Assembly: GCA_963931925.1 (NCBI GenBank)
Contig: OZ007575.1
Coordinates: 43,692,612-43,756,611 of the forward strand
Reading direction: 5' to 3'
DNA from: Onchidella celtica
Taxonomy: Eukaryota; Mollusca; Gastropoda; Systellommatophora; Onchidiidae
DNA length: 64,000 bases
Both the position numbers and the translations under genes were made by a program. This document shows positions 12,014 through 24,400 of this stretch, one piece after another (the stretch's first letter is position 1; each line of letters starts with the position of its first letter). The notes under the pieces were generated by a model. The model had not been told where the DNA came from. It did not search any database and saw only the letters and a list, made by a program, of their open reading frames with translations.

Positions 12014-12450
12014 AACATTCAGTGCTGTCGCCACACGAGACAAGATCCATAATCTAATTTGATCTTTTTGTTTTGTTTTTGATACTGATTATTGCGCAAA
12101 ACGAATGTCAGAAAAATACGAAACCAAATGTTAAGTTGCCATATTGGTACATCACCCCGTTGTGTTGCAATTAGGATGACTTCACTCCGTCAAGCTCCAT
12201 TGATCACGCACAAGTAAAGTTGGCATGATCAATTATGATGCACTGATATGCACAGACTGGTTCTTTGAGATTTCTGATGGCATGAATCTTTTATGTATAA
12301 TGCCAGTTTCTTCAGCTAAAAGGAAGCACACGAGTTCTGCTTTGAAAGTGTATGAGGTGGTAGGAGGTGCAGCATGTATTGCCGACTGAGAGGAACATCA
12401 GAGGCAGACACGGATGCAGGTAGCCAAGTGGGAGGTGGGGGGTGGGGGCA
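12014..12450. other. Non-coding DNA, no gene seen
   Basis: No gene or clear repeat is visible. It ends in a G-rich tract just before the GATA microsatellite. Confidence 0.5.
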
Positions 12451-12575
<125 letters not shown>

Positions 12576-12628
12576 AGCGGACGGACGGACGGACAGACGA
12601 GCGGACGGGCGGTCAGACAGGTAGACAG

Positions 12629-12840
<212 letters not shown>

Positions 12841-14066
12841 TGTCACGAGCAGAGTTAGGGTCTTGGGGATGTTACGACTGCACTAGAGGCAGCTAACTCA
12901 CACTCGGACACAACCACACAAGAAAAGTATTAAATAACTAGAGCGTATATATGTCAGGCCGGTCAGGCCATAGTTTACATAAATATTAATAACAAAACAA
13001 AAGACAATAGGGGTATAAATCCAAACCACAAAAAAACTCTAATTAATAACTTAACCAATGATATTCATGTAACTATGGAGGTACTGCAATCAATAGCAAA
13101 TAGGTATATTATACGAAACTAGATATCAATTTAAAGTGACAGTTGAGTCGCCACTGGCCAGTCGCCAGGCAAACTCTCCATAAATCATATGGGCTTAAAT
13201 GTTAGGAGAGCCCAGTACGTTCAAAGCCTACAGAAGCACTCTTCGGCTTGTAGGTAATTTAAGCAGTTGCCAAAAGACTATATTTTATGCACAATCACTA
13301 TTCAATTCATCAACAATGTGCTATATTATTCCAATCATACTATGGCAATAGATCTATGATACAGGACACTCGTGGTCGAGTGCCAGCTGGGGTTTCCTTA
13401 GTCTTCCTATGAGGCTGTAGTTCTCTCTCTATCTCCGATCTCTATTATACTTGAATAAATAAGATATATTACCATTGCTCACGCCTACTGGTAGGCGCGA
13501 ACATCAATATAGCGCAGCGTGGGCTTTCAAAGGTCAGCCCACTCAGACCTTTCTTTCTAGAGCTCAGTCAGTCCGTTAGCAAGGACTTCTTGTCTTCAAA
13601 GCACACAGTTCAGGTACTGGTCAACCGGAGATACTTCACGACACGATGCTTCTGCTCGCCTGTATTCACTAAATCTTAACGTTACACGATGTTATATACT
13701 ATCTAACTACCCAGCGTGCTAGTCCGCTGGCCCAATTAGTTCAGCTATCTCATAGGTCGAAACCTCCCACCATTTTAATTGTAGTAATACGTCTGCACTA
13801 TTCTACCAGCCAGTTAACGTGCAAAAACTTGTCTAGTCATACTTAATGTCAACTGTCCCCACCTTGTTTCACCCCTACTCCATTACTTATTAATCACGAA
13901 CATTAAAACCGACAAGCGTGAATCTAACCGTTTAACTTTACATTTATTTACTCACCAACTATAATTTGGCGAGGACCGTTCAAGGCCACCAGCCAATTTC
14001 TCATGGCCCTGGTAAACAACAACAACTCACTCTCTGCGTGAGTTTTAACAACATCCGAATCATGAC

Positions 14067-14067
<1 letters not shown>
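12841..14067 (-). mobile_element. Solo LTR related to family B, inside a GATA array
   Basis: The plus strand starts TGTCACGAG and shortly contains GGGGATGTTACGACTGCA, matching the B LTR (TGTTACGAG...GGTGTTACGACTGCA). A block GGCCGGTCAGGCCATAG also matches B GGACCGGCAGGGCCACA. It ends CATGACA. Like the B elements it is oriented on the minus strand. The flanks are GATAG on both sides (12836-12840, 14068-14072), consistent with a 5-bp duplication but uninformative because both lie in the GATA array. Length is 1227 bp with no internal region. Confidence 0.8.

Positions 14068-14123
<56 letters not shown>
14068..14123. repeat. (GATA)n microsatellite, right part
   Basis: Continuation of the array at 12629-12840 after the solo LTR insertion. 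Confidence 0.95.
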
Positions 14124-14124
<1 letters not shown>

Positions 14125-14816
14125 AAGAAGGCACCTCCTGTGCTCTGTGTGTTGTTTCACGGGCATTTAACGAGAGTAAAAAAAAATGTTCGCCGCAGGC
14201 GAAAATCGTTTGAGCAATTAGTATCCTATTATTCTTCAAGGACGTGGTGGAGAAGACGGAGAAAGAGAGAGAGATCAAAAGAGAGAGAGAGAGAGAGAGA
14301 AAACCTCTTTACTCCCTATATTTGCTGCCGAAGGGCAACTTTGTTGTAGTTGTTTTTTTAGCCAGATCAAAAACCTGCCGTGTGTAATGATGATACAAGA
14401 CGATTGTAAAACACAGTAATAATCTTCTACATGAACAGAGAAACTATAACGTAGAATGCGCACACTCCGTCAGTCTATCGCACACTTCGTTTTGATACTG
14501 CGCACGAAATACCAATGGTTAAAAAGTATAATATATCCAAAGGATTGCGTAATTTCCATTTATCATTACACTTGCCTAGGATCAAAGAGAGCGTGGTCAT
14601 TGATACAAAAAGTCGATATATTTAGTCCTCGTGTACTTGGAATGAAACCATGGACATTCGTAACCATCGTAATCGGTGTTTTTTTGTTTGTTGTTGTTGT
14701 TGCTGTTCCTCTTTTGTTAAAGTTTACGTCCCATATCAGTATAATCAGTTTATAGCACATTATCATAGGATAAAGCTTGAATGTTCACCAAGTCGCCTAC
14801 AAATGAATTCCAACAG
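14124..14816. other. Non-coding DNA, short GA tract, no gene seen
   Basis: Contains (GA)n at 14281-14301. The right end borders element A. In the uninterrupted chromosome it would join the SINE head at 46236-46316, so its last part may be SINE body. Confidence 0.5.
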
Positions 14817-14821
14817 GATAC
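14817..14821. other. Target-site duplication of element A, left
   Basis: GATAC immediately precedes the left LTR of A and is repeated at 46222-46226 immediately after the right LTR. Confidence 0.93.
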
Positions 14822-15417
14822 TGTAACAGCTGAGGTTGTTCTAGCACGTTATAGTAGGGGGGAGTTAGTTGATCTAACTACAACCCTTTAGAAAACGAAA
14901 CTATTACAGCTGTAAAATAAATAAACACGAGATCCGACGATAGATTAAATAATACTAAAGTTTAATAACTGTATAGTGAACAATAAATTACTAGGAAGAC
15001 ACCAGCGAAACTAAATATCTACGCCACACAAAAGGAAACTCACTTACTCACCCCCCAACCACTCACACAGGTCTATATATATAAACATTCCTACAGAAAG
15101 TTCCCGAAATAAACGTTACCTTTGCCCTCGCACAAACTAACCAATCACGTATCAATACGTCATCAGGTTACATCACTCAAGGCCAAATCTGGCGTAAACA
15201 TCCTTATCCACAGTGTTATCGAATGTTCGGGAACATACTAATATTTACTGAACGAGTCAAAACACCTGACAACAAGCGAGCGAGGAAAAAAACTACTCAC
15301 TAGAAAAGAAGGTCAGGTCACGGAGTACAGTACACTCTGGCGGTTGTCAAATGAACACATGCTCACCAGTGTAACACGAAAACGGGGGAGGGCAAGGGAT
15401 AGCTTGCAGATGCTACA
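14822..15417 (-). repeat. 3' LTR of element A
   Basis: The 596-bp sequence is nearly identical to 45626-46221. The sense strand starts TGTAGCATC and ends GCTGTTACA. A TATA-like run (plus-strand TATATATATA, about 15074-15083) is retained in similar form in the diverged relative at 54160-54792, so it is a candidate core promoter. Confidence 0.96.
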
Positions 15418-15430
15418 CAACTCCCCAATT
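15418..15430 (-). promoter_or_regulatory. Polypurine tract of element A
   Basis: The sense (minus) strand reads TTGGGGAGTTG directly before the 3' LTR. This purine-rich run is at the expected place for the plus-strand primer of reverse transcription. Confidence 0.65.
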
Positions 15431-16184
15431 TAAGTTGATTATTTTTCAACTCCAAACATTATTCAGCGTCTGCAATATCTTGAAATAATTTTATAGCACT
15501 CCCAATCTCACAAAGGTAGTTGCTAATTCTATTACAATTAATAACAATTTCAGTGTCTTCCCGAATGTCATCACAAATACAATACAATGCAGTGAACTTT
15601 GTATCACTAATACCATAACTAACACGATACCGTCATTGCTTCCCAATAGTAAACATTAGGCCTACTAGTCAAAATAACACAACGCCACCACTGTGGTGAA
15701 ACAATGGTCAATGATATTATTACAAATCATATAAGGTGAAACGATGGCCCATCGTTTACATAATGCTTCGTGCACGAATCATAGCATATAACTTGTTGCA
15801 CATAACATGGTTATCTCCAAAATGTATAACTCATACGTACAACGGCAAAAATACCAATACATACCGACCACTGGTTAGGGTCTTTCTTCATCATATTAGG
15901 TCAAAACAAGTTACAACATTGCAACATAACACAAACACTGCTTGCTCGCAGTCCCCATTTGGGTTACATTTTCCAAAAATTACACCAAGTTCCATTGGTA
16001 ACTAATATGACATAGCATAAAATCAAAATGTGACTAACACATCATGACTCTCTATCAGCCATCAATTCAATATTCAGTTACAGATGAACTATGTCCCCAA
16101 TTACAGTACAATACTGCCGTCCTAGCAATTCATCTAGTAGGCAAAAGTATGGGTTACAATGCATTTCACTGATAGTGTACTACT
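15431..16184 (-). other. 3' untranslated region of element A
   Basis: About 750 bp between the pol stop and the polypurine tract. There is no sense frame of note, so no envelope gene. An 89-codon antisense frame (15736-16005, plus) has no features I recognise. Confidence 0.7.
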
Positions 16185-19100
16185 TTAAAATACCCTGCTC
16201 AGGAAATCGGCACAGACATTTTCTCTGCCTTTTACGTAGTGAATCCTGAATCGATAAGACTGTAAAAATAAACTCCATTGTAATAACTTTGGACTGTCAA
16301 ACTTGGCAGAGTTCAAAAACTCTAATGACCGATGGTCAGTTTGGAGCACAAACTCCTTTCCATACAAGTACAAAGTAAACTTTTTTACAGCCCAAACAAT
16401 AGCTAAACATTCGCGCTCTGAGACCGAATATTTTGTCTCACGAGGCAATAGCTTACGACTAGCATATGCCACAGGGTACAACTTTCCCTCGTGTTCCTGC
16501 ATAAGACTAGCGCCTAATCCGCGATCTGATGCATCAGTTGCTAAGACAAACTCTTTGGAAAAATCTGGCAAACATAACACGGGTTTGGAGATAATAACAT
16601 TCTTCAAAGAGGTGTACGCTTTCTCCTGCGTTTCATCCCACTGAACTATATTGGGCTGATCCTTTCTAAGTAAATCAGACAATGGTGATGCAATCGCTGA
16701 AAAGTTAGGAATAAATTCATGGTAATATCCCAATAATCCTAAGAATGCTTTCACTTCCTTCTTAGTGGTGGGTCTGGGTGCGTCTCGTACCTTACATGCA
16801 TTCTCTTCTAACAGGCCAATCATACCTTCTCCCACTAAGTGTCCAACAAAGTCTACTTCAGACGTTCCAATCAGACACTTCGATAATCTTGCAGTTAATC
16901 CAGCTTGGTCCATCCTCTGCAGTAAGTCCTTGAGAGTCTTCACATGCTCGTCGAATGTCTCTGTATGAATCAGCAGGTCGTCCACATATGCTGTCACATT
17001 GTTCATTCCACGGATCAATGGCTTTACGATCCTGTTCAGCGTGGCTCCTGAGTTCATCATCCCAAAAGGCATCCGAGTGAATTCATAATGTTCGCCCATG
17101 GTGACGAACGCCGTCTTGGGAATGTCTTGTTCTCGAACTTTCACTTGCCAGTATCCCTTGCTCAGGTCAATCCGAGAGAATAATTTTCCTCTCGAGAGAC
17201 TCTGAAACACTTCTAATGGCGCTGCTGTCGGATGAGGGTCGAATACTGTGATCTTGTTTAACCTCCTGTAGTCGATGCAGACTCGGTTGGATCCGTCCTT
17301 CTTCTTGACGACAACAATAGGTGAAGCATAAGCTGATGAGCTCCTTCGAATGATGCCCAGCCGTTCCATGGTGCTAAGCTCCTCCTTCAATGAGTCGCGC
17401 ATAGCGTAGGGCACCGGGTATGGTCGTTGACGAACTGGTACTTCTGTCGTCAGGTCGATGCGATGTTCACCCAGCTGACAGCATCCAGGGAGATTGGTGA
17501 AAACGTGTTGGTAATCCTTCACCACATCGCAGAGTTCTTGACGTTGTTCCGACGTCAGTTGCGTTCCATACTGGACATCTCTGTAGCCTTCATTCTGGTT
17601 CCAGCTTCCTAGGTCGGCAAGGTCCTCCGTCGTTCCACCGTTGTCGCCTTCCAGGTCGCAGTCCTCGATGACTGTCATGCTAGCTGACTCCACGGGTTGA
17701 CTCTTGTCCATCATGTCGTCCTCTGCCAGTACAGTCTCAGCACTATCACCGCCGCCGTCCTTTATGGCGTTGACATGTTCAGGCGTGGTATCTCTCCTAC
17801 TGTTGTCCATCCCACACATCTCGGTCACAATAGGTCTCGGTTCCATTGCCACTGCTGCTGCTTTTGACGTCCTTGGAATGTATCTCTTGAGGAGGTTGGC
17901 GTGCAAGGTCTTTTCTTTTGCACCCATCTTGACTCTATAGTCGTTAACACCGACAACTGAGACTACCTTATATGGTCCCTTCCATTGGACTAGGAGCTTG
18001 TTAGTGTTCGTCGGCCGTAGCACCAACACTTCATCTCCGGGGCGGAACTTCCTCTCTCGCGCTTTCCTGTCGTAGTAGGTCTTCTGTCTACCTTGAGCCT
18101 TGGAGAGTTCTTCCGTCGCTAACTTCCATGTGTCCTCCAGCCTCTCACGTAGTTCCATGACGTACTGGTAACTGGTCTTCGTTTCCGGCTCCTCTACATC
18201 CTTGGTCCATAGTTGTCGTAAAATGTGCATTGGTCCTCTCACAGTTCTCCCATACAGCAACTCGAATGGGGCAAACTTGGTCGACTCTTGGGGAACTTCA
18301 CGATATGCGAAGAGCAGCGGGTTGATGTATCTGTGCCACTGCTTGGGTTGCTCTGCGCACAGTCGTCTCAATGTTTTCTTCAGCGTGCCGTTGAATCGCC
18401 CCACCAACCCGTTGCACATAGGGTGGTAGACTGTAGTGGTCGACTGTCGAATTCCCAGTAGTCTATTCGTTTCCTTCATGACATCTGACATAAACTGGGT
18501 CCCTTGGTCCGACAAGATCTCTTCGGGCACACCCAAACGGCTGTAGATGTTCACTAAGGCTTCTGCTACCGTTTCTGCGTCGATCTTCTTCAAGGGTGTG
18601 GCTTCGGGGTAACGAGTAGCGTAGTCTATATACACCAGGATATACCGATGTCCACCTTCACTTGGGGGGTCGACAGGTCCTACTAAGTCCACGGCCACTC
18701 GCCTAAATGGTACGTCCACTACTGGCATACTCTGCAGGTGCACCTTTGGGGTCGCTCCTTTGTTCACCGTCCTCTGGCATATGTCGCATGAGCGGCAGTA
18801 TCTCGCGACGTCACCTTCAATTCCAGGCCAATAAAAATTGCTCATAACTCTGTCTTTGGTTTTCTTCACGCCGAGGTGTCCTCCGACGATCGAGTCGTGG
18901 GCTACACTCAGTACATACTCTCTCAGTTTCTCGGGTAGTACCACTTGCCTCATAACCGTCGCCTGTCTCAGGTCCTTGTAGATCCGGTACAGTACTCCTC
19001 CATGTTTCTCAAAATGAACAGATTTATCGCCTCTATTAGTTGGGATCTTCTTCTGCTCTAACTTCCTAATGACTTCGTCTTCTTCTTGGAGTCGGATAAG

Positions 19101-19485
19101 TTCCTCTCTATCCACTCCCGCGTGCCGTTCTGCCCTCGGCACCTTCAGCGACGTAGACCGGTCCTTCCTCTTCTCCTGGGCCCTCGTGGTCACCGCTCCT
19201 ACCATCACCTCAGTATCAGGGTCGTACGGATCCTTCGCTCCGTCCACGTTCCCGACTACTAGGTCGCAGATGGTCTCCGGGCGGCACAGCGCCGTCACTT
19301 TGCCCGTCAGGTAAGGCGTCTTCACGTCGATAACGGCTTCCTCCGCCGCTAGCAAGGAGTTATCGATCCTCGCGATAAGTTTCTTCCCACCGGTGAGCTG
19401 TCCGTCGTCCACCAGTGCTCGCCGCACCACTACACCTTCACAGCCGGTATCTCTTAGGACATCTACCGCTCGATTTCCAATCAAG
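16185..19485 (-). CDS. pol: Element A pol: protease-integrase-RT-RNase H
   Basis: The polyprotein copies element RNA to DNA and inserts it. Numbering from the first ATG (19484) of the surviving part gives 1099 residues. Protease motif DTG is at 12-14. The integrase zinc finger uses H196, H203, C230, C233. The integrase core has D266 and D326, and Gly362 sits where the glutamate of D-35-E belongs. A GPY module (WKGPYKV) is near 501. A ~100-residue acidic linker follows. RT has FSRIDLSKGYWQ near 769 and YVDD at 833-836. RNase H has D984, E1023/E1025, D1050 and D1093. The protein ends at DFLSRVF, directly after RNase H, so integrase lies before RT rather than after it. The frame continues in phase with the gag piece at 44292-45517 once the B array is disregarded; it was a single gag-pol frame and the ATG used here is not a natural start. 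The GGG codon for Gly362 is at 18399-18401. Confidence 0.95.
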
Positions 19486-19490
19486 CCCTT
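19486..19490. other. Target-site duplication of the B array, left
   Basis: CCCTT directly before the first B LTR; the same five bases occur at 44292-44296 directly after the last B LTR. Confidence 0.95.
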
Positions 19491-20804
19491 TGTTACGAGT
19501 TGGGTTATGTGGGATTATTGGTGTTACGACTGCATTTAAAATATCGAGAGGTTTTTAGGAATTATTCTTCCATACCATGCCACATACACGAATAACAATT
19601 CGAATAAGTTTTATCAAGGACCGGCAGGGCCACAAATTTATTTACTTTAAAATCCCTAACAAATTTCGTCTAGCTCTTACATATTAAAAGGACAACATCA
19701 GCAGCATCAAATGAAAATTCAATAATATATCACTAGAAGTCTCCTCTAGATTCCTAAAAGATTATCATTCTGACTCATTCACAATTTAATTATTCTTATC
19801 TATCTTCCAGATATAGTCTGCCTACTATCTTACAAATAATATTCTAATGTCTCAGACGACAATGTTAACTCAGTTATTTGTGCCTACCGCTTATAAAGTA
19901 TCAAACTCGTCAATACAACTGACGTAGTTAAGTTAGATCTAGATCTACTCTAGGATGGGCTGGCAATCCCCAGCCTCATCCAGACACATCAATTTCAATT
20001 TACAAATGTGTATACCAGACATCCATGCTAGATCTAGTTGCAAGTTAAAATACATTGTAGTCTTGCATTCTTCGGTAGCACTTCTACTGGAAAATTTAAG
20101 GTCAGCTTCACGTTCATCGTCGAATCAATAGACAAACACTTACACTTGGTCCCTGATACGAGATCAGGGAGCTGGAGATAATAGCAGTAGATGATTTGTG
20201 GGAATCGTATGGTCTCATTCCAATGTCTATCAAGGTCATAGACATGACTATAACAATCTTCTGATTCTCTCTGGCTGAATCACGCCGACTGCCTTCACAG
20301 AAGGATATTTCTGCATGGGAGTAATGAAACGTGGGAATGGCTCCGCTTAAATACTGCTCGGCCATCTGCAAATCCCCAGCCAACTGCCCAAATTTGATTG
20401 GTGCATCCATTTCGAGCTCAGCTCGTAGTATTAATAGATTCTGCATGGAAATCGGTCACGGCCTTGCACTAGTAACAGACAAGGTCAAATTAACATATCA
20501 AAACCCTTCCTAAAGTCACCAAACCCTCTACGTTTTATGTACGAATTTACTATTTCCCTTTTACTCGCCCCTTCTCTTCCCTGTTAGAATTCATCAAAAT
20601 CACGGGGTCGAAAACCGCACCGTCACTGCTACTTATCCATTTATTCTATCTTGCCCCACTTTCTTTCCATCTCTAAGAAAAAGCGTTACAAAAACAAACT
20701 GTCCACGAGAATAGTTCAAGGACATTTGCACTGGCTAAAGTTAACGAGACCATGAAATAAACACGCCGTGACCCAGCACGACACTTCTAGTCCTAACCCT
20801 GACA
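19491..20804 (-). repeat. Family B LTR 1 (3' LTR of copy 1)
   Basis: The 1314-bp LTR has plus-strand ends TGTTACGAG and CCCTGACA. In sense it carries a TATA-like GTATTTAA (plus 20347-20354) and a possible AATAAA polyadenylation signal (plus TTTATT, 19637-19642), in the order expected for U3-R-U5. A 110-codon sense frame (20114-20446) is not conserved in the related solo LTRs, so I do not call it a gene. Confidence 0.96.
20347..20354 (-). promoter_or_regulatory. TATA-like box of the family B LTR
   Basis: The sense octamer GTATTTAA is also present at the equivalent place in the diverged solo LTR (9844-9851). Identical copies lie in the other three B LTRs at +7829-bp steps. Confidence 0.5.
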
Positions 20805-20817
20805 TCCCCCACCCCAG
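20805..20817 (-). promoter_or_regulatory. Polypurine tract, B copy 1
   Basis: Sense CTGGGGTGGGGGA sits directly before the 3' LTR (TGTCAGGG). Purine-rich and correctly placed for plus-strand priming. Confidence 0.8.
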
Positions 20818-21487
20818 TGAAAATTTTAATAAAAATTTACACGATAGGATCCAAGAAATCCGAAAGTTCTTGTGGTAGGGGCTTAAGTACTACTGTAGAA
20901 AAACGAGCCTTAAGCTTGAGACCAAAAAAAAAATCTAACTAAGAACGTGCATATTGGATGGACAAAAAGCATACAATTATTGATGTCACGTTCTATAGAA
21001 TCTATTTTATCGAAACATTCTTACTGCACCCAATCAAACTTCTCAGGAACATCTATAATAAGAATGAGTATATCACTGTATACTGCTGGATTAAATTATA
21101 ACTATTATCAAACAATGAAGCCTTACTGAAGGAATAGGCTTATAATTATCTAGTCAACACACATAATTGCTGCTTATATACACATTCACACACAATATAT
21201 TGTTAATTAAAATACTGTGGTATCCAATGGCAGCAGTAGCTCTGGTAGCTTGGTTTGCCATGTCTCCATCTCATTGACCCGCTGACAAGGGCGTCAGGTT
21301 TGTCAGAAGTTCAGGTCACAGTCCGGAATGACGCTGGTGGAAAGAGGATATTCACAAAAAAAAAGGATTGTAAAACTGGTTCATAAAGTAATGAACAATA
21401 TAAATGTGAATCCATCCACCGTCTAGAATTGAGGGGGACAAGCACTATCCAACCCCAATACAAGACACAACACTCTTTAATAGGAAA
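20818..21487 (-). other. 3' untranslated region, B copy 1
   Basis: 670 bp between pol and the polypurine tract with no sense frame of note, so no env. Identical stretches recur at 28647-29316 and 36476-37145. Confidence 0.7.
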
Positions 21488-24400
21488 CTAAATTAGACGT
21501 GACAAAATATCAGTTTGGGAATTGTCACCGCCAGGGATAGCCCGGATAACAAACCGGTATTCCTGGAGTGCAAGACTCCACCTCGTTAATCGAGCATTTT
21601 TAGCCCTGTTAGCCTTCAAGAATAACAACGGACGATGGTCCGTTTCAATTATAAACTCGGACATGAGTAGATATCGCGAAAATGCGTTTACAGCAAAAAT
21701 GATAGCGAGGCACTCTCGCTCGATAATTGCATAGCGGCATTCCCTATCTAGCAACTTGCGGCTGGCGTATAGACATGGCCGCAAGGTATCGTCTCGTTCC
21801 TGCAACAACACAGCTCCCAATCCCTTGTCCGACGCATCAGTGCGGACAATAAATATTTGGTTTATATCTGGCAGTATGAGAATGGGGGAAGTGGAAAACA
21901 GTTGTTGAACGGTACGAAGTGTATCAGCACATTCGGTCGTCCATTTCACTTTATTAGGAAAATTCTTTCTTGTGAGGTCCGACAACGGAGCTGTAAGCGA
22001 AGAAAAATTTGGAATGAATTTCCTATAATAGTTAAGAAAGCCCAATAAACTACGAATTTCTTTCTTAGTTCGAGGGGGTTGGAGCTTTAAGATGGTAGTT
22101 ATCTTCTTGTCATCAGGAGTCTGAAAGCCGTGGGCAATTGTATGGCCCAGAAAATTAATTTCATTATATCCTATGAACACCTTACTGGGTTTCGCCGTAA
22201 GGCCAGCTCGACGAAGAGCAATAAAAACTTGTCGTAGGGCTGCGAGGTGGCCCGACCAATTGGTTTCATAAATACAAATGTCGTCAAAATACGACAATAC
22301 GGAATTCATGTCCTGGAGCAATATTGTCATCATACGGGCGAAAGTGGCAGGGGCTGTAACTAACCCGAAAGGCATATAGCGCCACTGCATAAGACCCAAC
22401 GGAGTCTGAAAAGCGGTATATTGCTTGCTATTTTCATCAAGCGGAATTTGCCAATAGCCTTTGGAAAGGTCAATTTTAGAAAAAATCGTTGCCCTCGCTA
22501 ACTGAGCAAAAAGATTCTCCTGGTTGGGAATCGGTTCAGCGTCATATATCGTAACCTCATTAAGTTTACGATAGTCAATACAAAAACCCACGGTATCATC
22601 TTTTTTTTTCACTAAGACGATGGGTGAGTTATATGGGCTCGTCGATCGCTCTATCACTCCCAGGTGAAACATGTTACGTACCTCGGTTATTATAGTCTCC
22701 TGTGCGTGCAGCGGACGCGGGTATGGTTTAACAAAGACGGGTATATCCGTCTTTAATCTTATAACATGCTGTACCAAAGAAGTATTACCTGGTAGATCAG
22801 TAAAGACTGTAGTAAACTCGTTAAGCAAATCTCTTATATCTTGTCTTTGTGATTCAGACAGATCTGGATTTATATTTACAACCGAAGTGTTTTCAGAAGA
22901 TCGAAGTGCGGGGATTGACTTCTCTATTTTAATAGGATCATCATCGTCAACTGAAACCAAGGCCGCATTGGCCTGAGCAACTACATTTCGGCGATTATTC
23001 TGTCGATTATCCTCGTCGGACAGGTACTGCTTTAACATATTTATATGGAAGACTTTGTCCTGTCCCCGAATCTTGATAAGATAATTTACTCGAGAAAGTC
23101 TCTTTAGGACTTTAAAAGGTCCCTTCCATGTAAGAAGGAGTTTATTTTTCGTCTCCGGAAGGAGAACAAGAGTTTGGTCTCCGACGGCCAAGGTTCGCAA
23201 TCGGCTACCTTGATCACGATATAGTTTATAAAGACTAGCATGCGCAGCTGAAGATTTTTGTGCGAGCTGACATGCGTTAAGAATTCGATGCCGCAAGTCT
23301 ACAACGTATTGATATGCAGACCGCGTATCGTTGTCGTCGGTGTCTGATCCGGCGAATAAATCATGGAGTATGGCCATTGGACCACGCGGTTTGCGACCAT
23401 ACAATAATTCGAAGGGGGAAAAACCCGTCGATGCGTTCGGTAGTTCTCGGTTTGCAAAAAGAATAGCGGGGAGTTGTCGATCCCAATCACTGGGCTTGTC
23501 GGCGGAAACTCGCGCAAGCATAGTTTTCATGGTAGCATTCCAACGTTCACAGCAGCCATTAGACTGTGGGTGGTATGGAGATGTCAATCTTTGTTTAATC
23601 CCGACCAATTCCAAGACTTTCTTAAAAAGCTCAGAGGTAAACTGTGGACCTCTGTCCGATAGAATTTCAACCGGAAACCCAAGACGCGAAAAAATGGTAA
23701 TAAGGGCCTCAGCCACATGATCGGCTGAAATGTCTTTTAGCGGAATGGCCTCTGGCCAACGGGTTGCGTAGTCAATGACAGAAAGTATAAAACGATGTCC
23801 TCTGTCTGACTTGTGTAGGGGCCCAACTATATCTACGGCAACGCGCTCAAATGGTCTGGAGACCATAGGCATCTCCTGCAGAGGAGCCCGCGATGCTCTT
23901 CCTTTAGGAGTACGTCTCTGACATACGTCACATGTTGATACGAACCGGTTTACATCTGCGTAAATACTGGGCCAAAAAAATTGCGATAGTATTCGAGACT
24001 TAGTTCTGGCCTTTCCTTGATGACCCGCCAAGGAAGTGTCATGCGCGAGACGAATAATGTCGCGACGAAAAGATCTCGGTACTACAAGCTGCATAATGGC
24101 CTCTCGTTTATTCCGAAAATTACGATATAATAAGTCATCTTTAATAAGAAACTTAGAGGTATCCGGCGCGGTAGGATCAACTTTAGCAAACAAATGTTTC
24201 AATGTGGGATCTGAATGTTGCTCATCATGAAATGCACTAGACGTTACGTTCACTTCAATAGTAGGATTACTCAATGGACTGTCTGCTCGTCGACTCGATT
24301 GTAGGCGTGTTGTCGCACAAGCAACACTCTCATCCTCAGTCCAAATTTCCAAGTTACCGATAGGAAACTTATTTACTTGAGGTACATTCCCTATGATTAT

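Noticed and set aside
15418-16184. Possible env gene after pol in A (and at 20818-21487 in B)
   Set aside because: No sense-strand frame of useful length; only untranslated sequence.
20114-20446. 110-codon sense frame inside every B LTR
   Set aside because: Its start region is not preserved in the related solo LTR at 9361-10567, and it is identical among copies only because they are very young.
23299-23720. Plus-strand frames antisense to B pol (for example 23331-23720)
   Set aside because: Shadow frames of a clearly coding minus-strand pol.
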